From Candidatus Poribacteria bacterium (GTDB lineage: Bacteria; Poribacteria; WGA-4E; WGA-3G), in contig JAJEDB010000091.1 in NCBI GenBank assembly GCA_022821725.1, positions 62,001-126,000 of the forward strand: a stretch of DNA of 64,000 nucleotides, written 5' to 3'. This document shows, one piece after another, positions 42,280 to 50,700 of this stretch; the first letter of the stretch is position 1, and each line of letters begins with the position of its first letter. The notes beneath the pieces were generated by a model, which had not been told where the DNA came from, did not search any database, and saw only the letters and a list, made by a program, of their open reading frames with translations. The position numbers were made by a program, and so were the translations under genes.

Positions 42280-43230
42280 ATGAAGTACGATAGCGTCTTA
42301 CTCGTGGCATTCGGTGGACCCACACCCGGCTGCTGTCAAAAATACAATAAAGATATGTGTCCCGGCGAAGCCTACTGTTTTGTCGAAGGGATTGCTGGGG
42401 AGGCTGAATCTCAAAAGGAACGTGTAAAAGACATCTCAGCCCACTACGTAAAATTGGGCGGGTTTTCGCCATTCAACGCGTTGACTTTCAAACAAGCCGA
42501 GGCACTACAAACCGCACTGCAAGCCCGCGATCTACCGTTGCCTGTTTACGCGGGATTCAGACATTGGGACCCCTATCTAAAAGAGGTCATCGCGGAAATG
42601 GCACAAAAAGGACACCGCAAAATACTCGGCATTATCATGGCACCCCACCAATCCAAAGTCAGTTGGGAATGGTACCAACAAACCGTAAAAAAAGGGATCG
42701 ATGCAGTTGATGGTGAGAAACCGACTGTTGATTATCTCGACCCGTGGTACACACACACAGGTTACGTTGGTGCCATTGCTGAAATCATTGAAGCTGCATG
42801 TGGCGACAAGTTGGCACACGCTGAACTGGTTTTCACTGCGCACGCTATCCCCCAAGCAGCAGCGAATACTTCACCCTATACACAACAATTTGAAAAAACA
42901 GGCAAGGCAGTCGCTGAACACATCAAAAAAACCCGATTCGGTTTCGCATACCAGAGCGAGGTGGAAAATAGTCCGATTCCCTGGACACAGCCCGATATCA
43001 ACGATTGGCTTAAAGCCCGGAAGGCAGAGGGCATTGATACCGTCGTCGCTTCACCCATCGGTTTCCTTTGCGACCATGTTGAGGTACTCTATGATTTGGA
43101 CATAGAGGCGGCAGAAACCGCGGCAGCGTGTGGCATCGATTTCATTCGGGCAGGCACGGTCGGGGATCATCCCAAATTCATCAACATGTTAGCAGACTTT
43201 GTCTGTGAAAAAATCGCTGAGGGTCTGTAG
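42280..43230 (+). CDS. hemH: Ferrochelatase with an unusual Cys-rich N terminus
   Basis: 316 residues. Chelatase features: FSPFNALTFKQAEAL, FTAHAIPQ with the catalytic His (near 190), WTQPDINDWL and SPIGFLCDHVEVLYDLDIEA with the catalytic Glu (near 267). In place of the usual GTPxxxxDVxPFLRN opening it has FGGPTPGCCQKYNKDMCPGE (about 9-29) followed by AYCF, four Cys within 20 residues. It inserts Fe(II) into protoporphyrin IX or coproporphyrin III; with a HemY-type oxidase downstream the coproporphyrin route is possible. Linked to hemE through the MBL gene. Confidence 0.9.
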   Translation: MKYDSVLLVAFGGPTPGCCQKYNKDMCPGEAYCFVEGIAGEAESQKERVKDISAHYVKLGGFSPFNALTFKQAEALQTALQARDLPLPVYAGFRHWDPYLKEVIAEMAQKGHRKILGIIMAPHQSKVSWEWYQQTVKKGIDAVDGEKPTVDYLDPWYTHTGYVGAIAEIIEAACGDKLAHAELVFTAHAIPQAAANTSPYTQQFEKTGKAVAEHIKKTRFGFAYQSEVENSPIPWTQPDINDWLKARKAEGIDTVVASPIGFLCDHVEVLYDLDIEAAETAAACGIDFIRAGTVGDHPKFINMLADFVCEKIAEGL

Positions 43231-43254
43231 GATAGAACAAGGAGATACGAAAAA

Positions 43255-43668
43255 ATGAGACACACGACAAAAATTGAACTTGCGAATCTAAAAGATCTAT
43301 TTCTGTCAGAAGCAGGCGTTATTTCGGAAGCCGATGTTCGCCGGTTAACAGTTGAAGACGCGCTTGTGGATACGGGGGCAACTCGCTTGTCGCTCCCTAA
43401 ACCGCTCATAGACCAGCTCGGTTTGGCACCTGTCGGAAATGCAAGGACGATGACTGCGAACGGGCTGGCATCCCGGACCATTTATTCGGCAGTCGAATTT
43501 ACCGTTCTGGAACGCAAGGGGAATATACAGGTAACCGACTTACCAGCGAACGCGCCTGTCCTTGTGGGACATATTATCTTGGAAATGTTGGACCTCTGCG
43601 TTGACATTAGAAACGGACTCATCTATAATCCAAATCACGATAATGAATGGATTGAAGAGCAACTCTAA
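43255..43668 (+). CDS. Retropepsin-like aspartic protease
   Basis: 137 residues with one pepsin-like half: ALVDTGATRLSLPKPLIDQL (active-site DTGA near 41), a flap-like strand region and the second hydrophobic-Gly motif VLVGHIILEMLDLCVD (near 104). One DTGA per chain means the active enzyme would be a homodimer, as in retroviral proteases. No transmembrane or signal segment is seen, and it is not part of a retroelement. AAGGAGATACG precedes the ATG. It sits between hemH and hemY; target unknown. Confidence 0.85.
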   Translation: MRHTTKIELANLKDLFLSEAGVISEADVRRLTVEDALVDTGATRLSLPKPLIDQLGLAPVGNARTMTANGLASRTIYSAVEFTVLERKGNIQVTDLPANAPVLVGHIILEMLDLCVDIRNGLIYNPNHDNEWIEEQL

Positions 43669-43690
43669 TACCCCTGGGTTGGGAATTTTT

Positions 43691-45124
43691 ATGTCGGAAA
43701 ACTCGGGTAGAAAACATGCCACTGTTATCGGAGGCGGTATCACAGGTTTAGCCGCCTGCTACCGTTTGCAGCGCGAGGCTGCTGCACGCGATATTCCGCT
43801 TGACGTTACACTCCTTGAAGCGAGTGGACGTGTCGGGGGTGTCATTGAAACTGAACACCGCGATGGATTTCTCATGGAACACGGGCCCGATGCCTTTATT
43901 TCCACTAAACCCGCGGCAAAAGCATTATGCGAAGAACTTGGGATTGCGGATCAATTCATTGGGACCAACCCGAAAGTCCGGCGGAGTTTTATCATCCGGA
44001 ACGGGACATTGCATCCCGTCCCTGAAGGTTTTTACATGATGGCGCCAGGATCGTTCATGCCGTTTTTGAAAACGCCGCTCTTCAGTTGGCGCGGCAAATT
44101 GCGAATGGTGCTGGACCTCGTTATTCCCCGCAGAGGACGGGACACAGACGAAGCAGTCGCACACTTCGTCAGGCGTCGCCTCGGCACTGAAGCTTTCACA
44201 CGGATGGCACAGCCTATGATAGGCGGTATCTATACCTCAGATGCCGAAAATTTAAGCCTAAAGGCAACGTTCCCAAGATTCTTGGAAATGGAAAAGGCGC
44301 ACGGCAGCATTATCAAGGCACTCCGCGTCCAGAAAAAACAAGCGTCCGAAACCAGTCGAGACACAAGTGGACCTCGCTACAGCCTTTTTCTTTCGTTTAA
44401 GTCTGGAATGCAGACACTGACCGATACACTTACCCAAGCAGTATCCAACAGTATCAGATTAAATGCGAAAGTGAAACGTATTCAACAAGCGAGCGATGGG
44501 AACAGGTGGCATATTTCACTCGCTAACGGGGAAATGCTAAACACCGAACTTCTCTGCATTGCCCTTCCTGCACCACATACAGCAGCACTTATCGGGGATC
44601 TATCAAGTCCACTTACCTCAAAACTCAACGCAATCCCCTACGCCTCTTCGGCAACAGTCAATTTGGCATTCCGTCGTGAGGATATTACACACCCGTTGGA
44701 TGGCATGGGATTTGTTGTGCCTGCTACGGAAAATCTATCTCTCATCGGATGTTCTTTCAGTAGCGTTAAATTTGAAAACCGCGCACCAACCGATCATGTC
44801 CTGCTCCGCGCCTTCGTTGGCGAACCTACCTCTAAGAAAACTGAGACCGAACTCATCGAATTGTGTCAAACAGATTTAACGCCACTTCTCGGACTCAAAA
44901 ACGCCCCGCGGTTTGCTGTTGTGAGTAAACATTCACAAGCAATGGCACAGTATCAGGTCGGGCACCAAGAGAATGTCAGCAGTATAGAGCAGTTCACGAG
45001 CGCACTACCGGGATTAGCACTCGCAGGAAATGGTTACCATGGGGTTGGGATCCCAGACTGTATTCAGAGCGGAGAGGCAGCAGCACTTTCCCTCTTAGAT
45101 ACCCTTTTGCGAATAGGTTCGTAG
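43691..45124 (+). CDS. hemY: Protoporphyrinogen/coproporphyrinogen oxidase (HemY type)
   Basis: 477 residues from the ATG at 43691 (MSENSGRKHATVIGGGITGL). The open frame reaches back into the protease gene but lacks family similarity there. FAD dinucleotide fold GGGITGLAACYRL, LEASGRVGGVIETE (near 45), FLMEHGPDAFISTKP, QPMIGGIYTSDAENLSLKATFP (near 175) and the C-terminal GNGYHGVGIPDCIQSGEAAA. It oxidises protoporphyrinogen IX or coproporphyrinogen III with oxygen. The stop codon TAG at 45122 is supplied by a family C repeat unit. Confidence 0.93.
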   Translation: MSENSGRKHATVIGGGITGLAACYRLQREAAARDIPLDVTLLEASGRVGGVIETEHRDGFLMEHGPDAFISTKPAAKALCEELGIADQFIGTNPKVRRSFIIRNGTLHPVPEGFYMMAPGSFMPFLKTPLFSWRGKLRMVLDLVIPRRGRDTDEAVAHFVRRRLGTEAFTRMAQPMIGGIYTSDAENLSLKATFPRFLEMEKAHGSIIKALRVQKKQASETSRDTSGPRYSLFLSFKSGMQTLTDTLTQAVSNSIRLNAKVKRIQQASDGNRWHISLANGEMLNTELLCIALPAPHTAALIGDLSSPLTSKLNAIPYASSATVNLAFRREDITHPLDGMGFVVPATENLSLIGCSFSSVKFENRAPTDHVLLRAFVGEPTSKKTETELIELCQTDLTPLLGLKNAPRFAVVSKHSQAMAQYQVGHQENVSSIEQFTSALPGLALAGNGYHGVGIPDCIQSGEAAALSLLDTLLRIGS

Positions 45125-45220
45125 TAGTGCGATTCATCGCACGTTTTTCGTTCAAGGATATGCGGTGAATTTGCGAATAGGTTCGTAGTAGTGCGATTCA
45201 TCGCACGTCTTTCGTTCAAG
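45107..45220 (+). repeat. Two direct 50-bp units of the family C repeat
   Basis: Units 45107-45156 and 45171-45220 begin TTGCGAATAGGTTCGTAGTA and contain GTGCGATTCATCGCAC; they differ at one base. Period 64 bases. The first overlaps the last codons and stop of hemY, the second ends 9 bases before the cytochrome ATG. Confidence 0.85.
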
Positions 45221-45228
45221 TTCTTCTT

Positions 45229-46239
45229 ATGAAAACGCGTCGACGTAAAGTTACCATCAGTCTGGGACTATTCGGGTGTGTATTGGTGACATTGATTGCT
45301 ATCCTCGGCCCGCGTGCTGAGAACACCACAGATCCCGTGAAAGAAGCCTATCAGGGGTTCCAAGAAGGAAAGTGTAAAAGTTGTCATCCGGCAATCTGGA
45401 GGGAATGGGAAAATTCAATGCACGCCAAGGCATGGGTTGACGAAATCTATCAGGAAATCGCAAATCAAATTGAGGATAGGGAAACGAAATGTGACGGGTG
45501 CCATGCCCCCCAACCGATTCTCATCACAGGCATTGGGGAAATGCCAAAACTGAGAAATGGACAACGGGAAGCCGGCGTTTCATGCCTCGTGTGCCATCTC
45601 GATGCTGAAGGTGCCATGCATGGACCACAAGCAAGCGCAGAGACTTACTTCCACGCGAATGTAACCAACCTCATCTATACCGCACCAACAACGCTCTGTA
45701 GCACCTGCCATGGTCAACCGACCGTTCCTGAACACGACCAAGTTTCCAGTTTTCTCAATTCCAAATTCGCCGAAGAGCATCAGAGTTGTGCGACATGCCA
45801 CATGCCAGTCGTCAAACGACTCCAAAGCACAGCGAGTTACGAAAGCATCAAAGGCAGAAAGCATACGTGGCGCGGCAGCCGGAGTGTCGCACAACTCAGA
45901 CGCGCTGCAACGCTTCGACTTGAAATCACACCTGAAAAAACGAGTGTAAAACTACAAAGCAAAACCGGGCACATCTTGCCAGGCGGCACATTGCGGACCA
46001 TCATTCTTGAAGTGAAACTTCTCTCTCCAGAAGGCATTGAACGACAAACAGAGCAAATCTCAATTTCGGATAAAGCGCGAAACCGTCTTCTCCCAAGTGA
46101 GGAGAGAACTTACATCTTCGACACTTTACCCAGCGCGACTGGGGACACACTCACAGTCCGGTTGTTATACCAATTGACACCGAAAACACCCAAATCCGAG
46201 TGGATAGTGATGGCGGAAAAAAATCACGTTGTCCCTTGA
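45229..46239 (+). CDS. Pentahaem c-type cytochrome
   Basis: 336 residues. An N-terminal hydrophobic segment (ISLGLFGCVLVTLIAILGP, about 9-27) serves as export signal or anchor. Five CxxCH haem sites follow: CKSCH (near 46), CDGCH (85), CLVCH (120), CSTCH (154) and CATCH (184). Extra His residues (MHAKAW, HLDAEGAMHG) could be axial ligands. The last third is beta-rich (LQSKTGHILPGGTLRTI) without haems. It resembles periplasmic cytochrome c554-like electron carriers. Directly after the haem biosynthesis genes, a sensible place for a haem consumer. No redox partner is adjacent. Confidence 0.88.
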   Translation: MKTRRRKVTISLGLFGCVLVTLIAILGPRAENTTDPVKEAYQGFQEGKCKSCHPAIWREWENSMHAKAWVDEIYQEIANQIEDRETKCDGCHAPQPILITGIGEMPKLRNGQREAGVSCLVCHLDAEGAMHGPQASAETYFHANVTNLIYTAPTTLCSTCHGQPTVPEHDQVSSFLNSKFAEEHQSCATCHMPVVKRLQSTASYESIKGRKHTWRGSRSVAQLRRAATLRLEITPEKTSVKLQSKTGHILPGGTLRTIILEVKLLSPEGIERQTEQISISDKARNRLLPSEERTYIFDTLPSATGDTLTVRLLYQLTPKTPKSEWIVMAEKNHVVP

Positions 46240-46265
46240 TACAGTGGATATGTTCCCCCAGACCC

Positions 46266-46312
46266 GGTAGGTGTTGCCCCAGGCCCGGTAGGTGCGGTTT
46301 CCTAACCGCACC
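46266..46312. repeat. GGTAGGTGCGGTT hairpin repeat (family A)
   Basis: A partial unit (46266-46273) is followed by GGTAGGTGCGGTTTCCTAAC..CGCACC (46287-46312), between convergent genes. Same family as at 19.5 and 59.6 kb. Confidence 0.7.
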
Positions 46313-46384
46313 GGACTGCACCAATAAATTACCGAATTATTTTTTTATCTTCAGCATTGCGCTGTGTGTAGGTCCGCCTAAAAA

Positions 46385-47131
46385 CTAATCGTTCGTATTC
46401 GGCAACGAATCGAAACCCAACAGCCGCTTTAAAGTCGGTGTAGCACGTGATATAACCTCGTCCGATACCAATTCAAGGTGTGCCTGCTGCGGCTTCAGGA
46501 TAGAACGGCAAAAAAAACCGAGTAACCCAACACGCGATTCATTCGTTCTATTTTCTGAGGAGCCATGCCATATCGCACCGTTGACAATCAGGACGGAGCC
46601 ACGCGGTCCACAAATCTGCAGCGCATCGTCGTATGCCATACCGGGTTCCGGTAACGCTTCAAGCCGTCGGTGACTCCCCGGCACGCAACGGGTTGCCCCA
46701 TTTTCAAGCGTCCAGTCATCTAAGAACCACACACTGTTGGCAACCATAGGAGAATTTGGACGGGGAGTCGGGAGTCCAGAGAGCGGATAATCGATATGGA
46801 GACCCGCCTCCGGGGCACCCGGATACAGCACATTGACTGTAAACGAACTCAGTGTGCAATCCGCACCGAGTAGATACGTCATCGCAGCGAGCATCTTCGG
46901 GTGTTGAATCGCCTCTTCAAAGATTTCGCCTTTGGCAACGAGATTCCAGACCCGTTGGGCACTGTCATTCGCAAGATAGGAATGACCCTTACCGGCTGCT
47001 TGCTCTGCTTCGGCAAGGGATAAGGCACGTTCCCGAAGTTCCGCTGTTGTCTCTGGAGGTATCAGACGCTCCAATAGCAAAAAACCGCGCTGATCCAATT
47101 GGTTCTTTTCAGATTCAGTCAAGATAGCCAT
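46385..47131 (-). CDS. Phytanoyl-CoA dioxygenase (PhyH) family protein 2
   Basis: 248 residues. Fe(II)/2-oxoglutarate oxygenase features: GLHIDYPLSG with the HxD pair (near 117), the distal His in NGAIWHGSSENRTNESR (near 190) and the Arg soon after. N terminus TESEKNQLDQRGFLLLERLI is typical of bacterial PhyH proteins. The substrate is not evident. It faces the pentahaem cytochrome convergently and is divergent from the large surface protein gene, with a 555-base gap rich in promoters between them. Confidence 0.9.
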   Translation of the reverse strand: MAILTESEKNQLDQRGFLLLERLIPPETTAELRERALSLAEAEQAAGKGHSYLANDSAQRVWNLVAKGEIFEEAIQHPKMLAAMTYLLGADCTLSSFTVNVLYPGAPEAGLHIDYPLSGLPTPRPNSPMVANSVWFLDDWTLENGATRCVPGSHRRLEALPEPGMAYDDALQICGPRGSVLIVNGAIWHGSSENRTNESRVGLLGFFCRSILKPQQAHLELVSDEVISRATPTLKRLLGFDSLPNTND

Positions 47132-47155
47132 TTTTTTTCTCCGACGTTATTTTTC

Positions 47156-47184
47156 TTGACAGTTTAAGCGTTTTTTGCTAATAT
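47156..47184 (+). promoter_or_regulatory. Distal promoter 1 of the surface-protein operon
   Basis: TTGACA (47156-47161), 17-base spacer, TAATAT (47179-47184) with an extended TGC. It points toward the giant gene 539 bases away. Confidence 0.65.
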
Positions 47185-47249
47185 GTCAAATAGATTGTAG
47201 ATTTCTATGAAAATCGCCAGAAATCTTCACGAAAATTTGAAATTTTGAT

Positions 47250-47278
47250 TTGACATATTTTAAGAGTTGTGGTATCAT
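47250..47278 (+). promoter_or_regulatory. Promoter 2 of the surface-protein operon
   Basis: TTGACA (47250-47255), 17-base spacer, TATCAT (47273-47278). Same orientation as promoter 1. Confidence 0.6.
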
Positions 47279-47432
47279 TATATAGGCGGACTGCAATTTA
47301 ATCTGATGATATACCGATGCGGCGGGAACAAATTTTTACCGATTGCACAAAACATCACGTAACTGCAGGACGATTTTGTTTACCGGTTTTTCCTGTGTAA
47401 CGCAATATCTCTGACATTTAACGATTAAAAGT

Positions 47433-47462
47433 TTGCTTAATTTTGCCACTTTATGCTAAAAT
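47433..47462 (+). promoter_or_regulatory. Promoter 3 of the surface-protein operon
   Basis: TTGCTT (47433-47438), 18-base spacer, TAAAAT (47457-47462) with an extended TGC. A further extended -10, TGCTATACT at 47540-47548, lies downstream without a well-spaced -35. The remaining leader to 47722 has no recognised riboswitch. Confidence 0.5.
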
Positions 47463-47722
47463 AATAGAAAAAATTCCCGCAGGGTCAAATCACTCAAGTC
47501 AAATTGCCCGCTTTTTATCTGATTTTGACCTGTGCCGTATGCTATACTAACCCTATTCTACGGCTACATCGGTATCGGGAAATTTTAACGCTCGTTGGTA
47601 GGATGTTGATTGGATGGGCGGACATCTACCCCAGTCGTCTTTAGTTGTATTCTCGCTTGCCCATCTAAGAAACTCAGTACTGAGTCTTGCGAGCGCGCAG
47701 ACTTAACGAGGAGGATGAGTTA

Positions 47723-50700
47723 ATGAAAAAACGAACACTCGTTTGTTTTTTGATTTTTACATTGTGTGTTTTTTACACTTCAATCCCGAATACTGTTTTC
47801 GGGCAAGATGCTTCTCTCGCCCAACAGGTGGCTGCAAAATACAGCGAGTTGCTTCAGCGTGAGGATATCCAAGCTGTTTTGCCAGATGTTCTGGAAGGCT
47901 TAAAATCAGACCAAATTCAAGGGATTTTGAGTACAAACCCCGCACTTATTGGTGCTGTCGTTGCTGCTCCAGATCTCCTACTGAATTTCGCGCCTGACAC
48001 AGATCCGACATTCATAGCGCTTCTGAAAAAAGATACGGATCTTCAAACCATGCTCAACGACCCACAAGTACAGTCTTTGCTTGCGGATGTAGAAGCGATT
48101 GATGAGCTCGCAGGGTTGTTGAATGTTGGCGCACCGGAACCTACACCCGAACCGACTCCAGAGCCAACGCCTGAGCCGACTCCAGAACCCACACCTGAGC
48201 CGGTGCCAACGCCAGAACCGGTGCCGACTCCGGAACTCCCACCAGCAGCAGACGTGGTCCCAGCAGATCCCTTCGCACCGATAATGCCTACAAATGAATC
48301 AATTCACGGCAAATCGAGGCTGGGTGGGCTCGCTCTTAACAAAGTTTCTGGAAGACAGTTTGTAGCTGAGGTTTTTGAAAAAGCTACTGGACAACCTATT
48401 GAAGCCTTAGCAGCTTTCGATGGTCTTACTCAAGACCGGTTTGTTAGAATGGTGGTTGAAGAAATTACTAGATTGCTTGAACCATTGGTGCCTTTTCCAA
48501 AACAGCAGGTTCTACAGGTTTTACGCTCAAAGGATCTTAAGTTTTTTGCTGAAGAATTAGATGGAATGGATTTAGCACAAGGTCTTGATCGTGAGAACTT
48601 TGGCAACGCGGTTACGCCTATGCTGCTTGAGCTTCTCTGGGATGACAGAGAAGGAGACCGAGAGTATCCCAATCGCAAATACATCACTCGCGATAGTTTG
48701 AACCTTTACGCACGCGTTCCATCTGTGAATGTTGAAGGGGTTAGGTTTGAACTCAGCGATGGGACTGTAAAAGAAGGACAACGGGTTAGTGATCCAGCTG
48801 TATTTGGCTCAGATGCCATTCCTTACACCTTCCGATTGGAGGAGGCACTTGCTGCTACCAACTTACCCGCATGGCCCGCTTTGGAAAATAACCTTGAGCA
48901 GCTTTTCGATCGAGTTACCCTCCACTACTCGAATATGTTAACTTCCAAACCTTTCCCTTTAGGCATTGACATGCAACCGACATTCGGACCAGAAGGGGTT
49001 GTTTGGGAAGCAGATGTAGAAGTGACACCCGGTAATAATTATTATTACTACTTTGAAGTGACCCTCGCTGCTCCACTGAAGTTGGAGATTCTGGATCGCG
49101 AACAACTTGCTCCACTCTTTCAGGATGCATTCGCTGGCACTCGCATTGAAATAGCAGATGTTCTGTCCGCAACAGAATCGCATGAAATCACGATGTGGTC
49201 GATGCCAGATCCGCGCAACCTCCAATTGGCGGACCGCGGTATTATTGATGCTCTATTTGATGACCGTTTCAGGGAAGTAGTTGGAAGGGCATTAGGCCCG
49301 GTACTTGCAAGTAGCCTTGCCAGTGGCCAATTGCCTACACCTCAACAGCTCGTAGGCGCACTTGTAAAACATCAAGCGAACCTTCAGAAGATACTCCTGG
49401 GGAATGCTAATAAGGTGACGACACGATTTGAAGAAGCGTTTGACCCCATGTTAGCCTCTGTTTTCAGTGTTCCGCGCATCGATCCGCAATCCGAGTCGCT
49501 TTGGATTGCCAAACTATCTGACATCCCTGAGGGTAATCATTGGCTAGGGGCTTTCGTCTATGATGCTGCTGGGAACCCCCTGGATTTGATGCAAGGCGAG
49601 TTCACTGTTGATAGCAGTGCACCAGAAGCCGATATTGTAGTTAGACCAGGAAATACGAACACAGGTGGCTATCTGAACGACGACAATGTTTATGTCGCTA
49701 CTGCGATAAATTATAATGCCGCCGCGACGCTGAATATCACAGGCATGCCCACACGAGGGCTTGTCGCGCCAGGTGAAGGATACCTCCTTTATCAAATTGT
49801 TAGGTTGAATCAAGATGGAACACCCTACCAAGGGGAATCGTCCCTTGAACGACCAAATACTTGGATGCCGTTGACAATTAAGGAAACGATGCTTGCCTCA
49901 AGGGTATGGGATGACACCATCGCGCAGCTTCTCGGACAAGGTTTACTTCCTGAGGAGATAGAGATTCCTGGCAGTGGGGTGAAGATACCGACGCGAACGT
50001 TGCCCTTGAACACGGTAGTAGCCGTCCTCGGAACTCCGGACGGACTCCGGGCCATACAAAACAATCCGACCCTTAAAACCTTAGGCACTTTGTTAAATAT
50101 GGATCCGCTGGTGGACGAGCAAGCGGCCCAATTGATGGTTGATATTTTCGGGGCAACAGTAGACCTTATTAATGCTGTGCCAATCACCTTTGGTGCTCCG
50201 GATAATACCGTAGTGATGCCGATTCAGGGTCAGGAGGAAAATATGCCTCTCCTGACCGGGGAATATGGCATCCGCGCATTGGGAATTGATGCACTCTTCA
50301 ATGTGAGTGCCTATACCGCACCAACACGCCTCAGAATTGTCAAACCCGAATACGACAAAGCAAGGGTTACAGCCGTCAGTATCAGAGACCAAAACGATGA
50401 ACTCCACGAAAGCGGAACCATCTACTCCGATACCACAGTCGGCGTAATGTTGACTGTCAATGTGGATAAACGCACAGTCCACCCCGCAGATATCTGGGCG
50501 GAATACTCGACGGATGGAGTGAACTGGAAGTTAATCGGTGAAATGAAGAGGTTCCTTGAAAATGAAGGGGAGCCAACCGTTGAAGTCAGTTGGGATGTAG
50601 CCGATTTTGATGCACTCGCAAGCGCAGGTGATTCTGTCATGGTGCGTGCTGTGGCGAAAAATGATCTTGGGCTTATACACCCGTCGGAACCGTTCGCAAT

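Noticed and set aside
43562..43690. Fusion of the retropepsin and HemY frames
   Set aside because: The HemY frame is open upstream but translates to unrelated sequence in a different frame from the protease; a proper start with family-like N terminus exists at 43691.
47525..47548. TTGACC with TATACT as a fourth complete promoter
   Set aside because: The spacer is only 12 bases, too short for sigma70; only the extended -10 was kept as a note.
48140..48260. Short-period DNA repeat as a separate element
   Set aside because: It encodes the in-frame TPEP linker of the giant protein and needs no separate feature.
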